A stretch of DNA of 64,000 nt. Origin: Bacillus sp. SLBN-46 (lineage in GTDB: Bacteria > Bacillota > Bacilli > Bacillales > Cytobacillaceae). Of this stretch, positions 53,951-64,000 are shown one piece after another (the first letter of the stretch is position 1; the number at the start of each line of letters is the position of its first letter). The position numbers and the translations under genes were made by a program. The DNA is taken from positions 1 through 64,000 of the forward strand of contig NZ_JAVIZM010000001.1 in NCBI RefSeq assembly GCF_031453555.1, written 5' to 3'. The notes under the pieces are model-generated. The model saw only the letters and a program-made list of their open reading frames with translations, was not told where the DNA came from and searched no databases.

Positions 53951-54600
53951 TCTGTCCGAGTTGCCTTGCCTTTTGACTATGTTTCTGCTATTCTTCCTAC
54001 TCTGTCAGAAGTTGACCTGCCTTCTGACAGTGTTGCTGGTTTCTCCTTCGACTCTGTCAGAAGCTGCTTTACCTTTTGACAGTGTTGCTGGCTTTTCCTC
54101 TGACTCTGTCAGAAGTTGCTTTACCTTCTGACAGTGTTGCTGACTTTTCTGCTGACTCTGTCAGAAGTCGCCTTACCTTCTGACTATGTTGCTGACTTTT
54201 CCTCTGACTCTGTCAAAAGTTCGCTTACCTTCTGACAGTGTTGCTGGCTTTTCCTCTGACTCTGTCAGAAGTTGCTTTACCTTCTGACTATGTTTGACCT
54301 TTTACTTCCTACTCTGTCCGAAGTTGCCTTACCTTCTGACAGTGTTGCTGGCTTTTCCTCTGACTCTGTCAGAAGTTGCTTTACCTTCTGACAGTGTTGC
54401 TGACTTTTCTGCTGACTCTGTCAGAAGTCGCCTTACCTTCTGACTATGTTGCTGACTTTTCCTCTGACTCTGTCAAAAGTTCGCTTACCTTCTGACAGTG
54501 TTGCTGGCTTTTCCTCTGACTCTGTCAGAAGTTGCTTTACCTTCTGACAGTGTTGCTGACTTTTCCTACAACTCTGTCCGAAGTTGCCGACACTCGGACT
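53951..54600. repeat. Thirteen 52-bp tandem repeats with inner hairpin
   Basis: TCTGTC marks the unit start at 53951, 54001, 54053, 54105, 54157, 54209, 54261, 54314, 54365, 54417, 54469, 54521 and 54573. A typical unit holds CTGTCAGAAG / CTTCTGACAG arms with a nine-base loop, then TGTTGCTGGCTTTTCCTCTGA. A block of five units is duplicated (offset 260 bp). The 53808-54716 interval has no credible gene; open frames there simply follow the repeat. Confidence 0.9.
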
Positions 54601-54683
54601 AGTCTTTTCTATTATTATCTCAATCTGTCCGGATGCCCGACAGATTCCGACCAACAATACCCAATATACCTCGACACAACAAC

Positions 54684-54712
54684 AAAAAACCCACCACGTA
54701 GTATGGTGAGTT
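54684..54712 (-). terminator. Terminator of the gal operon
   Basis: Minus-strand AACTCACCA / TGGTGGGTT hairpin with one mismatch and a TTTTTT tail, five bases after the galR-type stop. Confidence 0.75.
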
Positions 54713-54716
54713 TGGT

Positions 54717-55712
<996 letters not shown>

Positions 55713-56771
55713 TCAAACTCCTAATGTATTAGCAAAAAAACGATACGTCGTTGTAGAATAGTATAAATCCTGCGGCTCCAAGATAACAGTTGGAAATGCT
55801 GGATGATGAATAGCATCAGGAAATCCTTGTGTTTCCAAGCAAACGCCTAAATAATTTCTAGCACGGACACCTGATATGGAATATGGACCATCTAAATGGT
55901 TAGCCGTGTAAACAACGACACACGGCTGATTCGTCGTCACCAATAGCGAGCGTCCACTTTCCTCATCACTTAACATAACCGTATTCTCGTCCTCTTTTGT
56001 AAAAACAAGCGGATGGTCGTAGCCTTTCCCCACAAGGACATTTTGTGGATGAGAGGATTGGATTCCCGTACTCAATCTCCGGCCATGCTGGAAGTCAAAT
56101 GGTGTATTTCGAGAAGCTAGTAATCTCCCGGTCGGAATCAAATCAGCCCCTAACTCTAAGAAGCGGTCACTTTCTAACTGGAGAATGTGCTCAGAACAAT
56201 CCCTTTTAAGATTTCCGCTTAAATTAAAGTAGGAATGATTGTTTAAATTTACTAACGTTTTTTTGTCCGTTTTCCCTTTGAAGGTCATACTCAGCTCATT
56301 TTTATTATTTAGAAGATAAGTGACCGTTGTTTCTAAATTTCCGGGATACCCTTCTTCACCATCAGGGCTCAAATAGAAATATCGCACTCCAACCTGATTT
56401 TCTTCCACGATCTTCTCAGTTTTCCAAATCACAGAATTAAAGCCCTTCTTCCCCCCATGTAAATGGTTAGGCGGCTGATTTTCTGCCAGCCGGTATTCCT
56501 GTCCATCCAGTTCAAACCGAGCACCTTGAATACGCCCCGCAACTCGGCCGACAACCGCTCCAAAGTATGGCGACAAGTCCAAATAATCCTCGAATTCCTC
56601 AAAACCGAGGACCACATTCTCAAACTTCCCCTGACGGTCAGGAACCATAATCTTCGTAATTACACACCCAAAATTCAAGCATGAAACCGTCATGCCTGAA
56701 TCGTTCACAAGGGTATACTCCCTGACCACATCATCCTCATACTGACCAAACCATCTTTCTAGTATTTCCAT
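55713..56771 (-). CDS. galM: Aldose 1-epimerase (galactose mutarotase)
   Basis: A 352-residue mutarotase converting beta- to alpha-D-galactose for galactokinase. Conserved GRVAGRI, NHLHGG (about 102-107), NNHSYFNLSG with the catalytic His, and LETQGFPDAIHHP with the catalytic Glu. RBS GAGGGG before ATG. Leloir pathway gene between galT and galR. Confidence 0.93.
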   Translation of the reverse strand: MEILERWFGQYEDDVVREYTLVNDSGMTVSCLNFGCVITKIMVPDRQGKFENVVLGFEEFEDYLDLSPYFGAVVGRVAGRIQGARFELDGQEYRLAENQPPNHLHGGKKGFNSVIWKTEKIVEENQVGVRYFYLSPDGEEGYPGNLETTVTYLLNNKNELSMTFKGKTDKKTLVNLNNHSYFNLSGNLKRDCSEHILQLESDRFLELGADLIPTGRLLASRNTPFDFQHGRRLSTGIQSSHPQNVLVGKGYDHPLVFTKEDENTVMLSDEESGRSLLVTTNQPCVVVYTANHLDGPYSISGVRARNYLGVCLETQGFPDAIHHPAFPTVILEPQDLYYSTTTYRFFANTLGV

Positions 56772-56789
56772 TACCCCTCACTCACCACT

Positions 56790-58275
56790 CTACAAAGATT
56801 GGATAAATCGCTTAAATCCTTCCATACCCGCTTCATTGCGTTTAAAGACACCTGCATCTTCTAATGCCTTTAGAAACTTCTTCCCGACTTCTTTTCTAAC
56901 CAGGGATTCTACATTATTTTTACTTGCCACTCCATAATAACGTGTCTTCAGTTCTTCCGCCCAGCTTTCATGATAGTCCGGAACCTCTCCGCTTTTACCG
57001 AGAATAAATTGTTCGACTTCTACAAGCTCATCCTTTAAACGGGCTGGTAAAACAGCGAGTCCCATGACTTCAATCAGGCCAATATTTTCTTTTTTAATAT
57101 GATGGACATCTGCATGTGGATGGAAAATCCCCATTGGATGCTCGTCGTTTGTCCGATTGTTTCGAAGAACCAAATCGAGTTCATAGGTATCGCCCTTTTT
57201 ACGAGCAATCGGCGTAATGGTATTGTGCGGTGTCTCACCCGTCCATGCCAAAATTCCGACTTGTTCATCACTGTAATTTTTCCATTTGGCTAAAACATAA
57301 GCTCCCGCCTCTACAAGATCGCTAATTTGTTCAGACCGCAGACGAATGACAGACATCGGCCATTTCACAATGGAGGCCGTCACCTGTGGAAACCCAGCCA
57401 TCTCAAATGTCCAATCATCTTCTGCCTTTGCCATCGCAAACTCATAATGACCGCCTTGGTAATGATCATGCGATAAGATTGAACCGCCAACAATTGGGAT
57501 ATCTGCATTCGAGCCGACAAAATAATGTGGAAACTGCTCAACAAAGGCTAATAAGCGTAAAAAGGTATCCTTGCTGATTTTCATATCTGTATGTGTTTCT
57601 GATAACACGATACAATGCTCGTTGTAATACACATACGGCGAATACTGTAAGTACCACATCTTATCAAGTAGATTGAGGCGAATCATGCGGTGATTCGAGC
57701 GTGCCGGATGACCAACCCTTCCTGCATACCCTTCGTTTTCCACACAAAGCAGGCATGTCGGATAATCCGCTTTTTTCATCGTTCTCTCAAGCTCGATGCT
57801 ACGCGGATCTTTTTCTGGTTTCGATAGATTGATCGTAATATCTATATCTCCATATTCCGTCGCTGCCTTATACTCAATGTTGTTACCTATCCGCTTCATC
57901 TGGATATAATTACTATTCTTGCTAAGCTCATAAAAATAATCTGTTGCCGTCTTTGGGTCCTGCTTATATTTTTCAAAAAAGAATTGATTCACCGTTGAGG
58001 GGGCGGGCCATCAAGCAATTCATGATTTTACTCGAGAATACCTCTTTTTCGTCAAAAATATCCTCTATGACACTCTGCTGACAGGCATAGTTCACGATCT
58101 CTTCAAGCAGGTCAGGAATGCCCAGGCTACTTCTCTCGGCAAACTCCACTTCTTTAAATTCTGTTAACTCTAATAAAGAAAGAATTTGATTGCGAGCATA
58201 GATTTGGTCTTCTTGCTCGATTAATTGAACGGCCAACGCTTGGTCGATTAATTGTTGCACTAGTTGATCAATCAT
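56790..58275 (-). pseudogene. galT: UDP-glucose-hexose-1-phosphate uridylyltransferase, class II, frameshifted
   Basis: The N-terminal 90 residues (ATG 58275, GAGGTG RBS, through KIMNCLMARP) and the remaining 400 (STVNQFFFEKYKQDP to the stop at 56790) lie in different frames, joined by one extra C in a C-run (plus positions 57999-58003). Joined, this is a normal Firmicutes class II GalT of about 495 residues with the active-site region FHPHADVHHIKKEN. It exchanges galactose-1-phosphate with UDP-glucose. All neighbouring Leloir genes are intact, so a base-call error is quite possible; a real mutation would cause galactose sensitivity. Confidence 0.88.
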
Positions 58276-58286
58276 GTTTTTCACCT

Positions 58287-59276
58287 CTATTTTTGATAGC
58301 CATTAGGGTGATGCTGATGCCAATTCCAGGCATTTTCAATAATTTCATGGATGGAGGTTCTCGAAGGATTCCAACCAAGCACTTGCTTCGCTTTTTCAGA
58401 GGAGGCAATTAACGTACTAGGATCACCCGAACGTCGATCACCCATTTTGACTGGAATATCGATTCCTGTTACCTCTTTTGCTGTTTCAACAATTTCCTTT
58501 ACCGAAAACCCCTGGCTGCTGCCAAGATTAAACACATTACTCTCCCCTCCCTTTTGCAGGTAACGGAGGGCTAGTATGTGGGCATCAATTAAGTCTTCAA
58601 CATGAATATAATCACGGACACATGTCCCGTCTGCTGTGTCATAATCATCGCCGAAAATGGTCACTGCTTCTCTTTTTCCTAAGCCCGCTTCCAATACAAC
58701 CGGAATGAGGTGCGTTTCCGGATTATGGTCCTCGCCAATTTGCCCATCGCTTCGAGCCGATGCCACGTTAAAATATCTAAGCGAGACATACTTAAAATCA
58801 AACGCCTTTTCACACCAAGCCATCATCTTTTCCATTGCGAGCTTGGTTTCACCATACGTATTCGTTGGATTCGTTGCCGCCGCTTCTGTGATCGGCACTA
58901 CCTTTTGCTCTCCATAGACTGCAGCTGTAGAGGAGAAAACGATGTACTTTACACCAAACTCCTTCATCATTTCCAGAACCACTTGTGTCCCAAACACATT
59001 GTTATCAAAGTATTTTAGCGGCTCAGTCATCGACTCACCAACTAGGGAGTTCGCAGCAAAATGTAGAATTGCCTCGATGTTTTCTTTTTCAAAAACAGAT
59101 CGTAAAAACGCCCGGTTACGGATATCCCCTTCATAAAACCGCGCCTGGGGATGAATAGCGTCTCGATGCCCGGTTTGCAGGTTATCGACGACCACCACTT
59201 CAAAGCCTTGATCCTTTAACTGGTAAACAGCGTGCGAACCTACATAACCCGCCCCACCTAATACGAGAATACTCAT
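58287..59276 (-). CDS. galE: UDP-glucose 4-epimerase
   Basis: A 329-residue extended short-chain epimerase with NAD motif GGAGYVGSH (7-15), catalytic S/Y/K in SSTAAVYG and YGETKLAME, and the NVFNLGSSQGFSV region. It interconverts UDP-galactose and UDP-glucose. Starts one base from the galK stop; GGAGGCG inside galK is its RBS. Confidence 0.95.
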   Translation of the reverse strand: MSILVLGGAGYVGSHAVYQLKDQGFEVVVVDNLQTGHRDAIHPQARFYEGDIRNRAFLRSVFEKENIEAILHFAANSLVGESMTEPLKYFDNNVFGTQVVLEMMKEFGVKYIVFSSTAAVYGEQKVVPITEAAATNPTNTYGETKLAMEKMMAWCEKAFDFKYVSLRYFNVASARSDGQIGEDHNPETHLIPVVLEAGLGKREAVTIFGDDYDTADGTCVRDYIHVEDLIDAHILALRYLQKGGESNVFNLGSSQGFSVKEIVETAKEVTGIDIPVKMGDRRSGDPSTLIASSEKAKQVLGWNPSRTSIHEIIENAWNWHQHHPNGYQK

Positions 59277-60458
59277 TTAGATTAACGCCTCCATTTCCAT
59301 TTCCTTAGCCCCGTCTCCGATACTCGCTACATAGAAATCTGCTTCATAACCAATTTTGTCCTTATAAGCTGCCCCCACATTGGCAATAAAGTTTTCCACC
59401 TCATCATAGGCCACAATCGCAATAGCACAGCCGCCAAATCCTGCTCCCGTCATACGTGCACCAAGGACACCCGGCTGATTCCACGCTGCTTCTACTAAAC
59501 TATCGAGTTCCACACCTGTCACTTCATAGTCGTCACGTAACGAAATATGCGATTGATTCATTAGCTGTCCGAATGCCGCCAGGTTTCCTGCCTTCAATTC
59601 CTCAAGTGCTTTTAAGGTCCTGACATTTTCATAGACGGCATGTTTCGCCCGTTTGCGAATAACTTCATTCGTAATCAAGAATTGATTTTCATCAAACTCT
59701 GCTTCTGAAAGCTGGCCGAGCGCTTCGATCGGAAGTTTCGTCTGAAGCTCCGCCAATGCCGCTTCACATTCTCCTCTTCGCTCGTTATACTTCGAATACG
59801 CTAATTCTCTGCGTTTGTTTGTATTCATAATAATGATTTTGTGATGGTCAAGCTGGATCGGTGCGTATTCATATTGAAGGGTCTGGCAATCTAGTAAAAT
59901 TCCGGCATCCACTTTGCCCATTCCAATCGCAAATTGATCCATGATTCCGCTGTTCACACCAATAAATTCATTCTCCACCCGCTTGCCTAGCTTGATTAAT
60001 TCAAGTCGAGGAATGTCTAAATGGAACAATCCATTTAGTAAAACACCTGTTAACAATTCGATGGATGCGGAAGATGAGAGCCCTGCTCCGTTCGGAATAT
60101 TCCCGTTGATTGCACACTCAAATCCGGATGGAATCTCGTAGCCCGCTTCTATGATGTAGCGAATCATCCCTTTTGGGTAGTTCGCCCAATTATGTTGTTT
60201 CTCATAATCTAGTTCTCTTAAATCAAATTCGATTATTCCTTTGTCAGGAAAGTTAACCGAGTACAGGCGCACAAGCTGATCCTCACGCTTTCTTGCAACA
60301 GCATAGGTCCCGTAGGTTATGGCACATGGAAAAACATGACCGCCATTATAATCGGTGTGTTCGCCAATTAAGTTAATCCTTCCTGGAGCAAAGAATGCCT
60401 GCCTAGGTAATGCATGAAACAAGTCTAAGAATGTTTTATTTAACGATGTGACGTTCAT
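59277..60458 (-). CDS. galK: Galactokinase
   Basis: A 393-residue GHMP kinase. Signature PGRINLIGEHTDYNGG (about 22-37), ATP-binding GAGLSSSASIE, and the C-terminal MTGAGFGGCAIA. It phosphorylates alpha-D-galactose at C1. First gene of galKETMR; RBS GGAGGG nine bases before ATG, after a promoter with operator-like repeats. Confidence 0.95.
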   Translation of the reverse strand: MNVTSLNKTFLDLFHALPRQAFFAPGRINLIGEHTDYNGGHVFPCAITYGTYAVARKREDQLVRLYSVNFPDKGIIEFDLRELDYEKQHNWANYPKGMIRYIIEAGYEIPSGFECAINGNIPNGAGLSSSASIELLTGVLLNGLFHLDIPRLELIKLGKRVENEFIGVNSGIMDQFAIGMGKVDAGILLDCQTLQYEYAPIQLDHHKIIIMNTNKRRELAYSKYNERRGECEAALAELQTKLPIEALGQLSEAEFDENQFLITNEVIRKRAKHAVYENVRTLKALEELKAGNLAAFGQLMNQSHISLRDDYEVTGVELDSLVEAAWNQPGVLGARMTGAGFGGCAIAIVAYDEVENFIANVGAAYKDKIGYEADFYVASIGDGAKEMEMEALI

Positions 60459-60519
60459 TTACGAGTCCCTCCAACTATGTCTGCCATTTCATCTTGTAAC
60501 CCTTTTCATCTTAATTACC

Positions 60520-60548
60520 ATTTTACTCCTGTTAGTAAAAATCTTCAA
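60520..60548 (-). promoter_or_regulatory. Promoter of the gal operon
   Basis: Minus strand -35 TTGAAG (60543-60548), 17 bp spacer, -10 TAAAAT (60520-60525). The spacer contains one TTTTTACTAA operator-like element. Confidence 0.65.
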
Positions 60549-60574
60549 TTATTTTTACTAAAATTTTTACTAAA
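60532..60574. promoter_or_regulatory. Operator-like repeats in the gal promoter
   Basis: Two adjoining direct copies ATTTTTACTAAA (60551-60562, 60563-60574) and one inverted copy TTAGTAAAAAT (60532-60542). They overlap and flank the -35, suiting repression by the GalR-type protein encoded in the operon. Confidence 0.6.
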
Positions 60575-60594
60575 AATTCATAAAAAATATGAAT

Positions 60595-60770
60595 GGTGTT
60601 CATCCGGGGTACGAAGGACAAAATTCGGTTACATATCATGAAAAATGTCCTTCATCCAAGTTATGAAGGACAAAATTCGGTTATATATCATGAAAAATGT
60701 CCTTCATCCGGGTTATGAAGGACAAAATTCGGTTCGATTCATGAAAAATGTCCTTCATCCAGGGTAAGAA
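60595..60770. repeat. Three 52-bp tandem repeats with GAAGGACA / TGTCCTTC hairpins
   Basis: GAAGGACAAAATTCGGTT starts at 60613, 60665 and 60717, an exact 52-bp period; each unit ends in ATGAAAAATGTCCTTCAT, so each forms a hairpin. It lies between the alpha-galactosidase stop and the gal promoter and could also reduce readthrough. Confidence 0.88.
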
Positions 60771-60784
60771 GACACAGGCCGTTT

Positions 60785-63025
60785 TTAATTTAGTGGTTCA
60801 TCGGTTTTTATTAAATAAAATACATGTGATTGAAAGTCGCCTCCGCGTTCTGCACTTCGGCCATTGACCCCATTAAACTCAGTTGGCAGCGGAAGACCCA
60901 CCTGCATAAGCTCATCGCCATAAAAAGTTTGATGACTACCAGCTAGCTTATAGGCTGTTGATTCATCTAAGCCACTAAGTCGCAATGTTTGCTTTTTCTG
61001 TGAATTTGGTGTCGCCAGCACCTTGTACCAGCCAATCAATGCTTCTGTCTGATTCTTGCTTACGACCATCCAAGCTGTTTCATTTCCAGTAAAAGGACTC
61101 AGCAAACGATAAAACTGGCCATCGCGGATAAGGCATCGCTGCTTTTTATAAAAAGCAACCTGCTCTTTAATGGCGGAACGCTCCTCTTCTGATAGCTTTA
61201 GCGGATTTAATTCATATCCGAATGTTCCAAAATAGGCTGTATTGGCCCTCATATGCAGAGGAGTCGTCCTTAACGTTTGATGATTCGGAACCGCCGAGAC
61301 ATGAGATCCCATGCTATATACGGGATACGCAAAGGAGGTTCCATACTGTATTTTTAACCTTTCAACCGCATCCGTGTCATCACTTGTCCAAGCTTGAGGT
61401 GCGTAATACATCATACCCGGATCGAATCGCCCACCCCCACCGGCACAAGATTCAAATAATACATTAGGAAACTCGCTCGTTAACCGCTCATATAATTGAT
61501 AGACTCCTAGTATATACCGGTGAAAAAACTCTCCCTGCTGTTTTGGTGCTAAGTTGCAAGAGAATGCTTCTGTAATATTCCGATTCATATCCCATTTTAT
61601 ATAGGAAAGCTTCGTCCGTTTGATGATATCGGACATTTTTTCATAAAGATAATCGACAATTTCCGATCTTGAAAAATCAAGGACAAGCTGATTCCTGCCA
61701 AGGGTTTGCTGATGGTCATTACCAACAGCCCAATCTGGATGCATTCTATACAATTCACTATTAGGACTAATCATTTCAGGTTCAAACCAAAGACCAAACT
61801 TCATGCCAGAATCAGCAATCTTCTTAGCCAAGCTTTCTAACCCTTCTGGAAGCTTATTTAAGTCGACAAACCAATCACCTAGAGAGGACGTATCATCATT
61901 TCTTTTTCCAAACCAGCCATCATCCAGTACAAACAGTTCGATTCCTAATTCACTGGCGGATTTTGCGATGTTCACCAGCTTTTCCTCATCGAAATCAAAG
62001 TAGGTGGCTTCCCAGTTATTAATCAATATGGGCCGTTCTTGCTTTCGCCATTGAGCGGGGATTAAATTTTCCCGATAAAGAGCATGAAATGCCTGGCTCA
62101 TACCATTTAGTCCTTGATCTGAATACACCATCACTGCTTCAGGTGTTTGAAATGACTCTTGGGGCTTTAATGACCACTTGAAGCCAAATGGATGAATCCC
62201 AACTGTCAGCCTGGCCGTGTCATAATGCTCCACTTCTACTTGCATTAGAAAATTACTGCTATATACAAAATTAAATCCGTATACCTCGCCTGTATGCTCC
62301 GTCGCTGATGGCCTTTTTAATGCTAAAAACGGATTATGATGGTGGGAGCTTGCCCCGCGCAGACTCGAAATAGACTGAATTCCTGTTTCTAGCTTTCTTT
62401 CCTTAACATGCCGTTCCCTTGACCATGCCCCGGCTAAGTGAATAAACTGAAATTCCTTATCAGGTAGATCGAGAGAGGCGCTCATTAATCTTTCAATAGC
62501 TAATTCCTCTTGACCATTATTTTTCAAGAGGGCACTTCTTGAAATAACTGGTTTATCAGAGAAAATAGTATAATTTAAGATTAACTCAGCTTGTAAAAAC
62601 TCATCCTTTAAGATGATTTGGATGGTGCTGGCACCGCTATTTTCATCTGTATAGGTTGCCGGTAGCCCCTCAAGACGAGGCTTTCCTTCCAGCAAACGAA
62701 AAGATTCATATTTAAAATCGGGAACATGGTTTTCATTTTGTTTTGTTAAACAGATGGCAGGTTCCCGGAAATCTGAATTTCCGTAGGCAGGATATTCTTG
62801 ACGCAGTGTTTCCAGACAAAAGGCTGGATCGTCAGCATACACATGACAACTTGCCGCCGTTGGAACATCGTATGTTTGCAAATGAGAAAAATCAGAACGA
62901 TGACGAAGGGCCTTTCCATAATATAGATGGCCTAGCTGTCCATTCTTCATCACATGGAAAATGTAGCTCACCTGACCATTTGTTAAATGAAATTGCTGTT
63001 TTTCTAAATTCGCATGTATTTGCAT
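60785..63025 (-). CDS. Alpha-galactosidase, GH36
   Basis: A 746-residue cytoplasmic glycoside hydrolase. The central TIM barrel has the nucleophile Asp in YIKWDMNRN (about residue 480) and the acid/base Asp in WTSDDTDAVERL (about 545), with SCAGGGGRFDPGMMYYAPQ between. The N-terminal beta-supersandwich and C-terminal domain are present, matching AgaN/RafA-type length. It splits alpha-1,6-galactose from melibiose or raffinose. RBS AAAGGTGA. Operon with the lacZ gene, supplying galactose to galKETM. Confidence 0.94.
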   Translation of the reverse strand: MQIHANLEKQQFHLTNGQVSYIFHVMKNGQLGHLYYGKALRHRSDFSHLQTYDVPTAASCHVYADDPAFCLETLRQEYPAYGNSDFREPAICLTKQNENHVPDFKYESFRLLEGKPRLEGLPATYTDENSGASTIQIILKDEFLQAELILNYTIFSDKPVISRSALLKNNGQEELAIERLMSASLDLPDKEFQFIHLAGAWSRERHVKERKLETGIQSISSLRGASSHHHNPFLALKRPSATEHTGEVYGFNFVYSSNFLMQVEVEHYDTARLTVGIHPFGFKWSLKPQESFQTPEAVMVYSDQGLNGMSQAFHALYRENLIPAQWRKQERPILINNWEATYFDFDEEKLVNIAKSASELGIELFVLDDGWFGKRNDDTSSLGDWFVDLNKLPEGLESLAKKIADSGMKFGLWFEPEMISPNSELYRMHPDWAVGNDHQQTLGRNQLVLDFSRSEIVDYLYEKMSDIIKRTKLSYIKWDMNRNITEAFSCNLAPKQQGEFFHRYILGVYQLYERLTSEFPNVLFESCAGGGGRFDPGMMYYAPQAWTSDDTDAVERLKIQYGTSFAYPVYSMGSHVSAVPNHQTLRTTPLHMRANTAYFGTFGYELNPLKLSEEERSAIKEQVAFYKKQRCLIRDGQFYRLLSPFTGNETAWMVVSKNQTEALIGWYKVLATPNSQKKQTLRLSGLDESTAYKLAGSHQTFYGDELMQVGLPLPTEFNGVNGRSAERGGDFQSHVFYLIKTDEPLN

Positions 63026-63067
63026 AAAACTTCACCTTTTTCTAAATGGATGTCGTTTTGGAACTAC

Positions 63068-64000
63068 CTAAATCCGCTGAATCATAAACTCAAATTCTAT
63101 ATCCTGGTCTGCATGAATGAGGTGTTCATCGTGAACAGGCGCACCCCAGCTGTCATCCCCGCCGACTCCCATCTGTTTGCCTGCAACCGTTACGACCGTA
63201 TAGTGGACATTCGGCAGCTCGTAATGATGCCCTGCATTTTCAAGCTCGAATGCTGTATAAGGTGAAAAATTGCATTCAAGCGGCTCTAAAACAGAAGAAA
63301 TCCTAATTCCCATACCATCACGGTTCGTTAGACTAACCCTACGGACTCCAGTACGATTTCCAGACTCTTGCGGCATAACATAACCTGATAGATTATCTGA
63401 TACTTGGTTTTTAAAGAGACACAGTCTCGCACCTTTACAGCGATCAATATAATTCTCTTCTGGCCCCATCGCATACCACTCCAATTGGTCATAATCAGCT
63501 GGGACCTTGAAGGACACTGCAAAAATCGGCAGCTGTGGAAGATTCGCGGCTCCATGATAAACCTGTTTAACACGAACGCTTCCATCAGATAAGACAGTGA
63601 AACTGATCTTCACTTCCACTTCCGAACTAATGGCCAATTTATAGGTAAAAGTGATACACACCTGTTCATCACTTTCCTTAACCTCAACTCCTACACATGT
63701 TCGCGCCAGGCTGGCAGCATACCAAAGCCCCGAATGGTAGCCTTGAGAAAAGCCGCGGTCATTATCTGTTGTCGCTCTCCAGAATAATGGTGAAGGAGGA
63801 AGGGCAATCATTTCTTTTCCAGCATAATTCAACGAGACTAAGCTTCCGACTTGTTTTGAGAACATGATAGTGAAATCACGGCCATGGACACCAATATTGA
63901 CATCCCCTTCAGCCACTCTTAAAGTTCCAGAAATTAATGCGGGCTTTTCTGTTCCTTTTACCTGAAACACATACTGTCCAAAGGCAATTTCATATCCTGC
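63068..64000 (-). CDS. lacZ: Beta-galactosidase LacZ (GH2), C-terminal part only
   Basis: About 310 residues open to the right edge, the C-terminal end of a GH2 beta-galactosidase; the start and catalytic domain lie beyond the window. The visible part begins AGYEIAFGQYVFQ and includes the Bgal_small_N domain (IMFSKQVGSLVSLNYAGKE, PLFWRATTDNDRG, WYAMGPEENYIDR, PHxGGDDSWG-type WGAPVHDEH ending). Reaction: hydrolysis of lactose and other beta-galactosides. Only 42 bp separate it from the alpha-galactosidase gene, so they form one operon. Confidence 0.93.
   Translation of the reverse strand, partial: AGYEIAFGQYVFQVKGTEKPALISGTLRVAEGDVNIGVHGRDFTIMFSKQVGSLVSLNYAGKEMIALPPSPLFWRATTDNDRGFSQGYHSGLWYAASLARTCVGVEVKESDEQVCITFTYKLAISSEVEVKISFTVLSDGSVRVKQVYHGAANLPQLPIFAVSFKVPADYDQLEWYAMGPEENYIDRCKGARLCLFKNQVSDNLSGYVMPQESGNRTGVRRVSLTNRDGMGIRISSVLEPLECNFSPYTAFELENAGHHYELPNVHYTVVTVAGKQMGVGGDDSWGAPVHDEHLIHADQDIEFEFMIQRI

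Noticed and set aside
53777..54131. Open reading frames within and near the 52-bp repeat region
   Set aside because: They follow the repeat sequence, lack ribosome binding sites and give only low-complexity peptides.
53951..54600. Regular repeats that could be taken for a CRISPR array
   Set aside because: Units are tandem and continuous with no unique spacers, and no cas genes are nearby.
57973..58284. A separate 103-residue gene upstream of galT
   Set aside because: Its sequence is the N terminus of class II GalT and joins the next frame after a one-base correction.

Overview
The window is chromosomal DNA of a low-GC Gram-positive spore-former relative in the family Bacillaceae. The evidence is the gene content (YwrC/YwrD-like, YxiN-like DbpA, Des/DesR-like, RNase J, YesMN-type two-component genes), strong AGGAGG ribosome binding sites, sigma-A promoters, cre boxes and purine-riboswitch control. 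The dispersed GGTGTCAGGCACC hairpins fit a Neobacillus/Cytobacillus-type genome, but the genus cannot be fixed from this window. The left edge is the promoter and leader of an rRNA operon transcribed out of the window; the right edge cuts a lacZ gene.

Layout. 1-1.2 kb: three tandem rRNA promoters (minus strand) and a methyltransferase. 1.2-10.4 kb: a peptide ABC importer, gamma-glutamyltransferase, a two-gene chromate-type transporter and a divergent Lrp-type regulator, a likely gamma-glutamyl-peptide uptake unit. 10.5-15 kb: lipid desaturase with an odd DesR-like protein, RNA helicase DbpA, and adenosine deaminase behind an adenine riboswitch. 15-27.6 kb: efflux region (ABC exporter, MFS exporter, MacA/MacB-type tripartite exporter, a membrane protein) plus a PAS histidine kinase and ComA-like response regulator. 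27.6-41.4 kb: RNase J, MscS channel, M20 peptidase, LacI regulator, HAD phosphatase, small hydrolases, DedA, PAP2, small proteins and a frameshifted cystine/dicarboxylate-type symporter. 41.6-45.5 kb: hydroxybutyrate permease and dehydrogenase with a sigma-54 activator and a near-perfect sigma-54 promoter. 45.7-64 kb: galactose region: mglBAC importer, membrane sugar-sensor/kinase/regulator trio, galKETMR operon, alpha-galactosidase and lacZ.

The most interesting signal is a shared promoter design in the efflux region. Five promoters (ABC exporter, MFS exporter, macA-type operon, a membrane protein, and the kinase/regulator operon itself) carry a TGCG box ending exactly 22 bp before the -10 hexamer, repeated upstream every 21-22 bp. 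The half-site TTGCGG is that of B. subtilis ComA, and the regulator encoded here has a ComA-like DNA-binding domain, so this looks like a self-regulated ComA-like efflux regulon. Three of these promoters also carry the dyad ATGAWWTCAT in fixed register over the -10.

Three genes (dppF-like, tcyP-like, galT) are each split by one frameshift at or beside a homopolymer, which may be real or may be base-calling error. Many intergenic regions hold reiterated short repeats (21, 52, 52 and 54 bp periods) and REP-like hairpins.
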